Below, in pieces: positions 1 through 5,065 of a stretch of 5,065 bases of DNA. The notes beneath the pieces were generated by a model. It had not been told where the DNA came from. It worked only from the letters and a program-made list of their open reading frames with translations, and searched no databases. The number at the start of each line of letters is the position of its first letter. Position 1 is the stretch's first letter. Origin of the DNA: Bacteroidales bacterium (GTDB lineage Bacteria > Bacteroidota > Bacteroidia > Bacteroidales > JAADGE01); assembly GCA_024762915.1 (NCBI GenBank), contig JANTGL010000215.1, positions 1 to 5,065 of the forward strand, written 5' to 3'. The translations under genes and the position numbers were made by a program.

Positions 1-400
1 TTTTGATATCGTTAATGCTTTTAAACTCATCATTCAAAACTTCTATTCCGGTTTTTTGAATAGCAGCAGAATCCATTCCTGTTTTGTAAAATGTTGCAAT
101 TTTTTTTGTTATTTCATCGTTTGCTTCTGTTTTTAAAAGGTCATCAACAATATCTTTCAATTGTTTTTGATTTTCATCCATCAATTCGTCAAATGCTCCG
201 TAACGGCTTTTGTCGGAAGGTACGGGATTTGATTTCATCCACCCGCCGTCGGCATACTCATAAAAGTCATCCTGCGGCTTTACTGTCAGATCCATGTTTT
301 CAGTATCAATTGCTTTTGGTTTTTCCATTTTATTTTCATTATTACATGATAGAATGAATACCGTCAATACGGCAATCATTAAAATTTTAAGCTTTGTCAT
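1..400 (-). CDS. M13-family zinc metallopeptidase lipoprotein, N-terminal part
   Basis: This gene starts at the ATG at 400-398 and runs off the left edge, so only about 133 codons are present. Residues 1-19 form a lipoprotein signal peptide: Lys3 and Lys5, then a hydrophobic stretch, then a lipobox ending I-L-S-C with Cys19 as the lipidated residue. A short polar linker follows. From about residue 38 the sequence matches the N-terminal lobe of peptidase family M13 (neprilysin, PepO): DDFYEYADGGWMKSNPVP at 44-61, then KSRYGAFDEL and an ENQKQL helix. M13 enzymes are usually about 650-700 residues, so the HExxH zinc site lies outside the window and catalytic competence cannot be judged. Inferred role: cleavage of peptides at the periplasmic or outer face of the envelope. 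It lies 53 nt after the CHAT gene on the same strand, with no clear promoter or SD of its own, so co-transcription is likely. The family call is firm; the substrate is unknown. Confidence 0.9.
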   Translation of the reverse strand, partial: MTKLKILMIAVLTVFILSCNNENKMEKPKAIDTENMDLTVKPQDDFYEYADGGWMKSNPVPSDKSRYGAFDELMDENQKQLKDIVDDLLKTEANDEITKKIATFYKTGMDSAAIQKTGIEVLNDEFKSINDIK

Positions 401-453
401 AACTATTGTGTTTTATTTTTATTAAATTTTTTACAGTTCTAAATTGTATATAC

Positions 454-3429
454 TTATTCGCCTGTAAGTACAAAAGCTCCCCAATAAAACGGGTATTTGT
501 ATTTTTCTTTTATATCGGCACGTGCTTTTCTGAAAGCATCGTGTTTGTCACCGGATTGCAGCCAATATTTATAAAATGCCGACATTAAGTCCTGTGTTCC
601 TTCGTCACTGACTTCCCATAGACTGGTGATGACTGATTTTGCTCCCGCCATTTGAAAAGAGCGTTGTAAACCGTAAACACCTTCGCCGTTTTTAATTTCC
701 CCGAGTCCGGTTTGGCAAGCACTTAAAACCACCAATTCGGTTCGATCTAAATTCAGAACCATGGCTTCAAAGGCATTTAAAATACCGTCGTCTTTATCTT
801 TGTTATCAGTTGTATTTAAATTCAAAATAGTTTTATCTGCACCGGCAAATAATAAACCGGAACGCAATAAAGGATTTTGATACGCACGCACTTGTTCAAT
901 GCCAAAAGAACGCGTATCTTCTGTTGCAGTTGATTTTTCTTCAATAAAATAACCGTGTGTTGCAAGATGCAGAATGTAGGGATTATTAACCTGTTTTACG
1001 ATTTCTTCTTTGGCTGATTTTTCGGTGTATTCATTGACTTGCCAATAATTTTTCTTCAGTAAAGATTGGATTATTTCCACTTCTTTTTGAGTTCCGGGTA
1101 AGGGCGGCAGTTGTGCTAAATTATCCGGTAGATCCAATTGATAATCAGGGAAACCGACCAAAAATGCTTTTTTCGTATTTACATTGTGCTTTTTATGCAA
1201 TAAATCTTTGGTGTTGGTTACAAATCGGATGTCTTTGTCGTCAAATAAAAATTTTCCTGAAGGCAACTGAACGGTGTTTATATTCACTTGGTTGTAGATA
1301 CCGTCGACGGAAGCATATATTCGGTGAACGTCGGAAGCAGAAGCTGCAATGTATTTCCAATAATAATCATAGAAATTTGTCATGGCTTTTCCGGAATGAA
1401 TATTTTTATGATATTCTTCAACATCGGAAGTTTCCATTTTTGTGCCGTTTTCGGTGACGGCAATTTCGGGTAATTTCCCGTTATTTTTCAGAACCAAAGC
1501 GATGTATGCAATCTTGTTTTCATCGGGCATCAGATAATTGTAACGATTTACGCGAATAATTTCCAATGCCGCTTCATTCGGCTTCAGAATTGATGCAATT
1601 TGTTTGTAAGTAACGGATTTATTTGAACTTGAACTTTTAAATGCAGCTGATTTCTTAGTTAAATCTTTTTCTAAATTTAATACAAGCGTTTCAACCGAAT
1701 CGATATTAATCTTTTTTTCTTTCAGTTCGTCATCGGTGTATGTATATAATTTTGCTAAATAATTTTTGCTGTCTTGCCACTTATTAAATTCATGTATTAA
1801 AGTTCGATTTCCGCTGTGCAGAATTTGGTTTTTAACTTTTCTTGAAGAATTAAGTAATAAACCTTTTGTTTCTATATGAAAATTATACAGCATCCCTCTT
1901 ACTTCCGGAATGTCTTTATAAGCATCTGCGGCAAAATTGTCATATCGTATAAATTTAGGATGAATGGTTTCCCAAAATTTTGTTTTTTCATATTCGTTCA
2001 TTGCCGGAAAAAAGGTATTGATTTGATAAATGTATTCGTTCAATGCTTTATGATAGGTTTCTGCTGCACGTGTCAGTTCTCCTTTTTGCCAATACAACAC
2101 GGCAAGATGTTCTTCGGTTTCGGTTAATGCCGGATGGTGCTCACCTAATTTTTTTTGCTGAATTGCCAATGCTTTTTTATAAAGCGGTTCGGCTTCCGAA
2201 ATTCGGCTTTGTGATTGGTAAAACAAAGCTAATTCATAAATGGAATTAGCATAAGACGGATGGTCTTCACCGAATTGATCTTCGAAAATTTTTGCGGCTT
2301 CTTTCAATAAGGATTCAACTTTATTATAGTTCCCCATTTGCTGATATAAAGATGCTGTATTTGCAAGCAGAACGGCATAATCAGGATGTTTTGTGCCCAT
2401 TCTTTTTTTCTTTACTTTAATTGCATCCAAATAAATTTTTTCAGCTTCGGGGTAACGTTTTGTCAATTGATAAAGTAATGCCAAGTTTACTTTCATACGA
2501 ATATAACTCGGCGATTTTTCGCGAACTTCTTTATCGGCAATACTTAATGCTTTTTTCATCAAAACTTCAGCATCTTTATATTTGCCGGTCATCACATAAA
2601 TCATGGCTCTGTTATTTTCAATAACGGCAAATTTTATGCTGTTATCTTCATGTTGCTTCTTTAAATAATTTTCGGCTTGTATGATGTAATCTTCGGCATC
2701 GGTATATAATCCCATATCTTTATATAATACCGAAAGATTATTTAAGGATGCGGCATAACCGGTTTTGTCTTTTGAATTTTTGCGTTTTTGGAGTGCTTTT
2801 AAAGTGTATTCTTTGGCAAGTGCATAACGCCCGGTTGTATGATACAGTAATCCTAAATTGCTGAATGTGAGAATGGCAAAGGTTGAATCTGTCAATCGGT
2901 TTTTTTGATAGATAGTCAATGCTTTTAAAAAGAATTTTTCGGATGATTTATAACTGCTTGAAGCATAGAGAATTTCACCTGTGTAGTTGTAATTTTGTCC
3001 TTTCACTTTGGGCGGCATCTCATTGGTATTAGTGGGGTCTGCTAAATAGTATGCAAAACTTTTTGCTTGTTTAATGTTGTTTTTTGATTCGTAAGGTGTT
3101 GAATTATCACCGTAGGAAACGGCATAATTAAAATCGGTTACGCTGTAACTTTGTGAAAATTTTACCAAAGTTTCTTTCCATAATTTATTATACTTTTCAT
3201 TGATATATTTACTCGAAATTCCGTACGTATTTTTGAAACCGGGAGTTAAAATATCTTCTGTTTTATTAATTACATCCTTTGATTTATTCGTAATTTTTTT
3301 TACGGTTTTTGATTTTGCAAGTTTTTTTAAATCTTTAAAACTTTGGAAGACGTTTGAGGAAAATCCGGTATTATTAAAAGTTAAGCAGATAAATACAATA
3401 AACGTTAAGGTTTTTCTGAAATGCTTCAT
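454..3429 (-). CDS. Exported TPR-CHAT protein (caspase-like CHAT protease domain)
   Basis: This complete gene encodes 991 residues. Residues 1-25 look like a Sec signal peptide (K-H-F-R-K, then a hydrophobic core, then TGFSS), with no lipobox, so the product is probably periplasmic or secreted. A Lys-rich segment (30-60) follows. About eight TPR units span residues 147-468; the later ones repeat every 42 residues with a conserved G-x-x-H-P turn (His-Pro at 348, 390 and 432), the kinesin-light-chain-like type. A helical linker (about 470-680) leads to a CHAT domain (about 690-991). The CHAT domain has the expected HLATHG (His825) and SACQTG (Cys905) motifs, then GEGVYGLQRSF, SLWEVSD and a terminal FYWGAFVL. 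The caspase-type His/Cys dyad is therefore present, which suggests an active cysteine protease; known CHAT proteins include separase relatives and CRISPR-associated Csx29. No T9SS-type C-terminal domain is present; the protein stops at the end of CHAT. Its substrate and trigger are unknown. The ATG at 3429 is supported by the signal peptide directly after it; no SD is visible. Confidence 0.93.
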   Translation of the reverse strand: MKHFRKTLTFIVFICLTFNNTGFSSNVFQSFKDLKKLAKSKTVKKITNKSKDVINKTEDILTPGFKNTYGISSKYINEKYNKLWKETLVKFSQSYSVTDFNYAVSYGDNSTPYESKNNIKQAKSFAYYLADPTNTNEMPPKVKGQNYNYTGEILYASSSYKSSEKFFLKALTIYQKNRLTDSTFAILTFSNLGLLYHTTGRYALAKEYTLKALQKRKNSKDKTGYAASLNNLSVLYKDMGLYTDAEDYIIQAENYLKKQHEDNSIKFAVIENNRAMIYVMTGKYKDAEVLMKKALSIADKEVREKSPSYIRMKVNLALLYQLTKRYPEAEKIYLDAIKVKKKRMGTKHPDYAVLLANTASLYQQMGNYNKVESLLKEAAKIFEDQFGEDHPSYANSIYELALFYQSQSRISEAEPLYKKALAIQQKKLGEHHPALTETEEHLAVLYWQKGELTRAAETYHKALNEYIYQINTFFPAMNEYEKTKFWETIHPKFIRYDNFAADAYKDIPEVRGMLYNFHIETKGLLLNSSRKVKNQILHSGNRTLIHEFNKWQDSKNYLAKLYTYTDDELKEKKINIDSVETLVLNLEKDLTKKSAAFKSSSSNKSVTYKQIASILKPNEAALEIIRVNRYNYLMPDENKIAYIALVLKNNGKLPEIAVTENGTKMETSDVEEYHKNIHSGKAMTNFYDYYWKYIAASASDVHRIYASVDGIYNQVNINTVQLPSGKFLFDDKDIRFVTNTKDLLHKKHNVNTKKAFLVGFPDYQLDLPDNLAQLPPLPGTQKEVEIIQSLLKKNYWQVNEYTEKSAKEEIVKQVNNPYILHLATHGYFIEEKSTATEDTRSFGIEQVRAYQNPLLRSGLLFAGADKTILNLNTTDNKDKDDGILNAFEAMVLNLDRTELVVLSACQTGLGEIKNGEGVYGLQRSFQMAGAKSVITSLWEVSDEGTQDLMSAFYKYWLQSGDKHDAFRKARADIKEKYKYPFYWGAFVLTGE
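2026..2991 (-). repeat. TPR array within the CHAT gene (about 8 units)
   Basis: This segment encodes residues 147-468 of the CHAT protein. Units begin near residues 147, 185, 225, 267, 309, 351, 393 and 435, so the spacing is 38-40 residues at first and then exactly 42 (126 bases). Each unit follows the TPR pattern: LxxLALLY, a G-x-Y/L turn, A-E at the start of the second helix, then a K-A-L ending. The repeat is visible in the protein but has diverged at DNA level. Such arrays form a superhelical binding surface, here probably for a partner or substrate that controls the CHAT domain. Confidence 0.85.
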
Positions 3430-3572
3430 TCGATCATACTTTACAGGTTAAAAAATTATGATAAAGTTATGATATTTTTTTGAAATTCATCCCGTTTCAG
3501 AACTAAAAACTTTTTTAAACAAATACAACAGGAATAAGCTTTTTAAAAACATATTGGTATCAGGAATTTATA

Positions 3573-3731
3573 ATGATTAAAAATAATTTTATAATTGCCA
3601 CATATACAGAAAGATACGCTTATATTGGTTTGTGCTTTGATATAGCACACAAGTATATATGTTTTATAATATCTATATATCTGTATTTTGATTTGCATAT
3701 TAAATTACTTTTGTCATCGAATAATTATTAA
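3573..3731 (+). CDS. Possible small protein, 52 residues, unrecognised
   Basis: An uninterrupted frame of 52 codons opens with ATG at 3573 and closes with TAA at 3729-3731, 11 nt before mrpE. An SD-like AGGA (3562-3565) sits 7 nt ahead of the ATG, a usual spacing, although SDs are uncommon in this window. The predicted product is rich in Ile, Tyr, Phe and Leu. Its most hydrophobic stretch is around residues 27-48 (for example ICFIISIYLYF), which could be a membrane segment. I recognise no family. Against it: the DNA is strongly AT-biased, so Ile/Tyr/Phe/Lys codons are expected by chance, and the frame contains the candidate mrpE promoter and a dyad, which suits non-coding DNA better. Treat this as a hypothesis only. 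Confidence 0.18.
   Translation: MIKNNFIIATYTERYAYIGLCFDIAHKYICFIISIYLYFDLHIKLLLSSNNY
3621..3658. repeat. Imperfect inverted repeat (possible operator or hairpin)
   Basis: TGTGCT (3631-3636) and AGCACA (3644-3649) are perfect 6-base inverted arms around a 7-base loop. The match extends outward imperfectly: TT on the left against AA on the right past one extra C, then TATAT (3621-3625) against TATAT (3654-3658). It stands out because its core is the most GC-containing part of a very AT-rich spacer. It lies about 48 nt upstream of the candidate mrpE -7 element. It could be a regulator binding site or a weak hairpin. It lacks the T-tract expected of an intrinsic terminator. Confidence 0.35.
3686..3713 (+). 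promoter_or_regulatory. Candidate Bacteroidota-type promoter for the mrp operon
   Basis: TACTTTTG at 3706-3713 matches the Bacteroidota -7 consensus TAnnTTTG exactly. A TTTTG at 3686-3690 could serve as the -33 TTG element, but only 15 nt separate it from the -7 box, fewer than the roughly 17-23 usually seen. Transcription would begin near 3719-3722, giving a leader of about 20-25 nt before the mrpE ATG. The position and the -7 match are good; the spacing is the weak point. Confidence 0.4.
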
Positions 3732-3742
3732 TGTAAAATAAG

Positions 3743-4252
3743 ATGGAAACAAGCGTTTCAAAACTAAACAAATTTATTTATACTTGGTTGATATTATTTC
3801 TTGTTTGGCTGGGTTTTACAACAACTTTTGCTTTTGCTGAAGTTGTAACCGGAATATTATTAAGTTTTACGGTTTCGATTTTTTCGTTTAAGAGTTTTAC
3901 TCATGCAGGATTGAAATCTCTTTCTCCCAAACGTATTTTATATATGGTTCAATACTTTTTTGTTTTTATGCTTGCCTTAATAAAAGCAAATTTTGATGTG
4001 GCCAAAATTGTTATCAACCCTAAATTACCGATTAATCCGGGTATTGTTGAATTTGAAAGTAAGTTAACGTCTCCGTTTGCAAAAATGTTATTGGCAAACA
4101 GTATCACACTTACTCCGGGAACTTTAACGGTAGATATTATTGATAATAAATTTTTTATTCATTGGTTGTATGTTACAGGTACTGATGAAGAAACAACATA
4201 CAGAGAAATTGCCAAACAATTTGAAGACATTTTAATAAAAATATACAATTAA
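3743..4252 (+). CDS. mrpE: Na+/H+ antiporter subunit E (MrpE/MnhE)
   Basis: This 169-residue integral membrane protein is a subunit of the multi-subunit Mrp cation/proton antiporter, which exchanges cytoplasmic Na+ (or K+) for external protons and supports pH and salt homeostasis. Three hydrophobic segments lie near residues 11-29, 31-50 and 65-83. They are followed by a cytoplasmic-type domain carrying the family signature LLANSITLTPGTLTVDI (116-132), and the length is normal for the family. The ATG at 3743 is the only reasonable start; an in-frame ATG 12 nt upstream is followed directly by TAA. No SD is seen, and the leader is A/T-rich, as is common in Bacteroidota. It is the first recognised gene of the operon and ends 1 nt before mrpF. 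MrpE is thought to aid assembly and full activity rather than carry ions itself. Confidence 0.93.
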   Translation: METSVSKLNKFIYTWLILFLVWLGFTTTFAFAEVVTGILLSFTVSIFSFKSFTHAGLKSLSPKRILYMVQYFFVFMLALIKANFDVAKIVINPKLPINPGIVEFESKLTSPFAKMLLANSITLTPGTLTVDIIDNKFFIHWLYVTGTDEETTYREIAKQFEDILIKIYN

Positions 4253-4253
4253 T

Positions 4254-4511
4254 ATGGACTTGTTTTTTATAATCATTATTTCAGTTATTTCATTGGGAGC
4301 AATCTTTGCCGTTATCCGATTTATAAAAGGACCGACGGCATCAGACAGAGTGATGGCATTGGATACATTATCCGTTATGCTGATTGCCGTTTTAGTTGTT
4401 CTCGGTTTTATGATGAAACGTTATATTTATATTGATGTTTCATTGGTATATGCCGTACTTGGTTTTATTGGTGTAATAACAATTGCACGGTATCTCGAAG
4501 GAGGAATATAA
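4254..4511 (+). CDS. mrpF: Na+/H+ antiporter subunit F (MrpF/MnhF)
   Basis: This 85-residue membrane protein is a small subunit of the Mrp antiporter. Three transmembrane helices are apparent at about 3-23, 34-54 and 60-79. The family hallmark is clear: a cytoplasmic loop R-F-I-K-G-P-T-A-S-D-R-V-M-A-L-D (22-37), then YIDVSLVYAVLGFIG and the conserved C-terminal ARYLEGG. Length and topology are typical. Its ATG lies 1 nt after the mrpE stop with no SD, so translation is probably coupled to mrpE. The codons for the terminal Glu-Gly-Gly create an SD-like AAGGAGG at 4498-4504; see the finding on mrpG initiation. Confidence 0.94.
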   Translation: MDLFFIIIISVISLGAIFAVIRFIKGPTASDRVMALDTLSVMLIAVLVVLGFMMKRYIYIDVSLVYAVLGFIGVITIARYLEGGI

Positions 4512-4542
4512 ATTTCATTTTAATTTTAAAAAAAATCTGAAA

Positions 4543-4908
4543 ATGCAAATTTTGAATTACATAGGATATTTTTTAGTAAGCATCGGTGCCGCATTCTTTT
4601 TTCTCGGAGGATTGGGGATTTTAAGAATGCCCGACTTATATACACGCCTGCAAGCAGGAACGAAAGCAAGTACTTTGGGAGCAATGAGTACCATTCTCGG
4701 AATCGGATTTATGCAACCGGAATGGATGATTAAAACAATTATTATTGTTATTTTCATTGCCATTGCAAATCCGCTCAGTTCTCATGCTTTAGCAAGAGGA
4801 AGTCATAAAGCACATCAATTACCTTACTTAAAAGATGAAAAAGTCGGTGATGCTTATGAAGAAGAAGTTGAAAATTTACAAAAGAACCAAAAAGAGGAGG
4901 ATAAATAA
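4543..4908 (+). CDS. mrpG: Na+/H+ antiporter subunit G (MrpG/MnhG)
   Basis: This 121-residue membrane subunit of the Mrp antiporter has three hydrophobic segments at about 4-24, 41-57 and 60-76. The family signature GGLGILRMPDLYTRLQAGTK lies at 22-41, followed by ANPLSSHALARGS (75-87). I chose the ATG at 4543 because the product then begins MQILNYIGYFLV, as MrpG proteins normally do. A longer frame from TTG at 4483 would add 20 polar residues overlapping mrpF and is unlikely. The gap from mrpF is 31 nt. The C-terminus (about 97-121) is a strongly acidic and charged tail (V-G-D-A-Y-E-E-E-V-E and on to K-E-E-D-K), presumably cytoplasmic. Its stop codon overlaps the next start. Confidence 0.93.
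   Translation: MQILNYIGYFLVSIGAAFFFLGGLGILRMPDLYTRLQAGTKASTLGAMSTILGIGFMQPEWMIKTIIIVIFIAIANPLSSHALARGSHKAHQLPYLKDEKVGDAYEEEVENLQKNQKEEDK
4895..4900 (+). promoter_or_regulatory. Strong Shine-Dalgarno for the DUF4040 gene
   Basis: AGGAGG sits 7 nt before the ATG at 4908, inside the last codons of mrpG. It is a textbook SD at ideal spacing and fixes the start of the downstream gene. It contrasts with mrpE, mrpF, mrpG and the CHAT gene, which show none at a usable distance. Confidence 0.75.
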
Positions 4909-5065
4909 TGACTAACACAGAAATTATCTTAACCGTCATTTCATTGCTCGTATTAATCGTTGCCGGTTTCTATGCTGTCATGAAAAAAGATTTGATTCAT
5001 GCCGTGATTGCAACTTCAGTAATCAGCTTGGTTTTATCATTGGTATTTTATTTATTGCAAGCACC
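4908..5065 (+). CDS. DUF4040/MbhD-like antiporter subunit (MrpB-like), N-terminal part
   Basis: Only the first 52 codons are present before the right edge. The ATG shares its A with the mrpG stop (TAATG) and has an ideal SD upstream, so the start is secure. The product begins with a hydrophobic helix (about 5-24), a short basic loop A-V-M-K-K-D-L-I-H-A-V-I (23-34) and a second helix (about 31-51) ending LLQAP. This matches the start of the DUF4040/MbhD family, in which the A-P is normally followed by D-V-A-x-T-E-A. The domain is found as MbhD in membrane-bound hydrogenases and at the C-terminal end of fused MrpA proteins. As a separate gene it is often annotated as an MrpB-like subunit. Inferred role: part of the membrane core of the antiporter, next to the ND5-like subunit. 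The full length cannot be seen. Confidence 0.78.
   Translation, partial: MTNTEIILTVISLLVLIVAGFYAVMKKDLIHAVIATSVISLVLSLVFYLLQA

Larger units (their letters stand above)
3430..3742. other. Intergenic region between divergent CHAT and mrpE genes
   Basis: This very AT-rich region of 313 bases separates the minus-strand CHAT gene from the plus-strand mrp operon and must contain the start signals for both. From left to right it holds a repeated TTATGATA near the CHAT start, an unannotated 52-codon plus-strand open frame (3573-3731), an imperfect dyad (3621-3658) and a TAnnTTTG match just before mrpE. No RNA gene or mobile element is recognisable. No exact TAnnTTTG match exists on the minus strand for the CHAT gene. 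The nearest is TAACTTTA (7 of 8) at 3469-3462, without a convincing -33 partner. Confidence 0.8.

Noticed and set aside
91..357. Plus-strand 88-codon open frame
   Set aside because: It lies opposite the M13 peptidase coding sequence, whose lipoprotein signal and family motifs are clear. The plus-strand product has no recognisable features.
401..453. A possible terminator between the CHAT and M13 genes
   Set aside because: No stem with a following T-tract in the minus-strand direction could be found, and no TAnnTTTG promoter either.
454..3429. The CHAT protein as a CRISPR type III-E (Csx29) component
   Set aside because: It has a signal peptide, no Cas gene or repeat array is nearby, and the TPR-CHAT architecture is widespread outside CRISPR loci.
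406..3451. Plus-strand and other-frame open frames of 60-114 codons across 406-3451
   Set aside because: They lie opposite the continuous 991-residue CHAT gene and resemble no family; they are antisense shadows of its codons.
3487..3552. Minus-strand 21-codon hydrophobic open frame upstream of the CHAT gene
   Set aside because: It is too short, has no SD, and its Phe/Leu/Lys composition is what A/T-rich DNA gives by chance.
4483..4542. An N-terminal extension of mrpG from a TTG at 4483
   Set aside because: It would add 20 polar residues and overlap the mrpF end out of frame. The homology-consistent start MQILNYIGYF is the ATG at 4543.
4557..4763. Minus-strand 68-codon open frame within mrpG
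   Set aside because: It is antisense to a well-supported mrpG gene and has no independent support.

Overview
The window is AT-rich and most likely comes from a member of the Bacteroidota. Three things support this. There is an exported TPR-CHAT protein next to an M13-family peptidase lipoprotein. Most starts have no Shine-Dalgarno. A sequence upstream of the right-hand operon matches the Bacteroidota -7 promoter element TAnnTTTG. I would not go below phylum from this sequence.

Layout. The left two thirds is on the minus strand and reads right to left. A complete 991-residue exported protein (3429 to 454) has about eight TPR units followed by a CHAT (caspase-like) protease domain with an intact His/Cys pair. 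It is followed 53 bases later by the N-terminal 133 codons of an M13 (neprilysin/PepO-type) zinc metallopeptidase lipoprotein, which runs off the left edge. No terminator is visible between them, so co-transcription is plausible.

A 313-base intergenic region (3430-3742) separates this pair from a divergent plus-strand operon. It holds a candidate Bacteroidota promoter, an imperfect dyad, a short direct repeat and an unannotated 52-codon open frame with an SD-like sequence.

The right third is the start of an Mrp (Mnh/Pha) cation/proton antiporter operon: mrpE, mrpF, mrpG and the first 52 codons of a small DUF4040/MbhD-like membrane subunit (often annotated as an MrpB-like subunit). The genes are tightly packed: a 1-nt gap from E to F, 31 nt from F to G, and a TAATG stop-start overlap from G to the last gene. 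The order E-F-G-DUF4040 resembles archaeal Mbh/Mrp-type modules rather than the ABCDEFG order of Bacillus. It implies that the MrpA C-terminal domain is encoded as a separate protein here. The large ND5-like subunits should lie beyond the right edge.

The two halves face away from each other and have no obvious shared function: one is envelope proteolysis, the other ion homeostasis. I do not see a clearly new system. The most interesting items are the exported CHAT/M13 protease pair, the split-Mrp arrangement, and the small open frame plus dyad between them.
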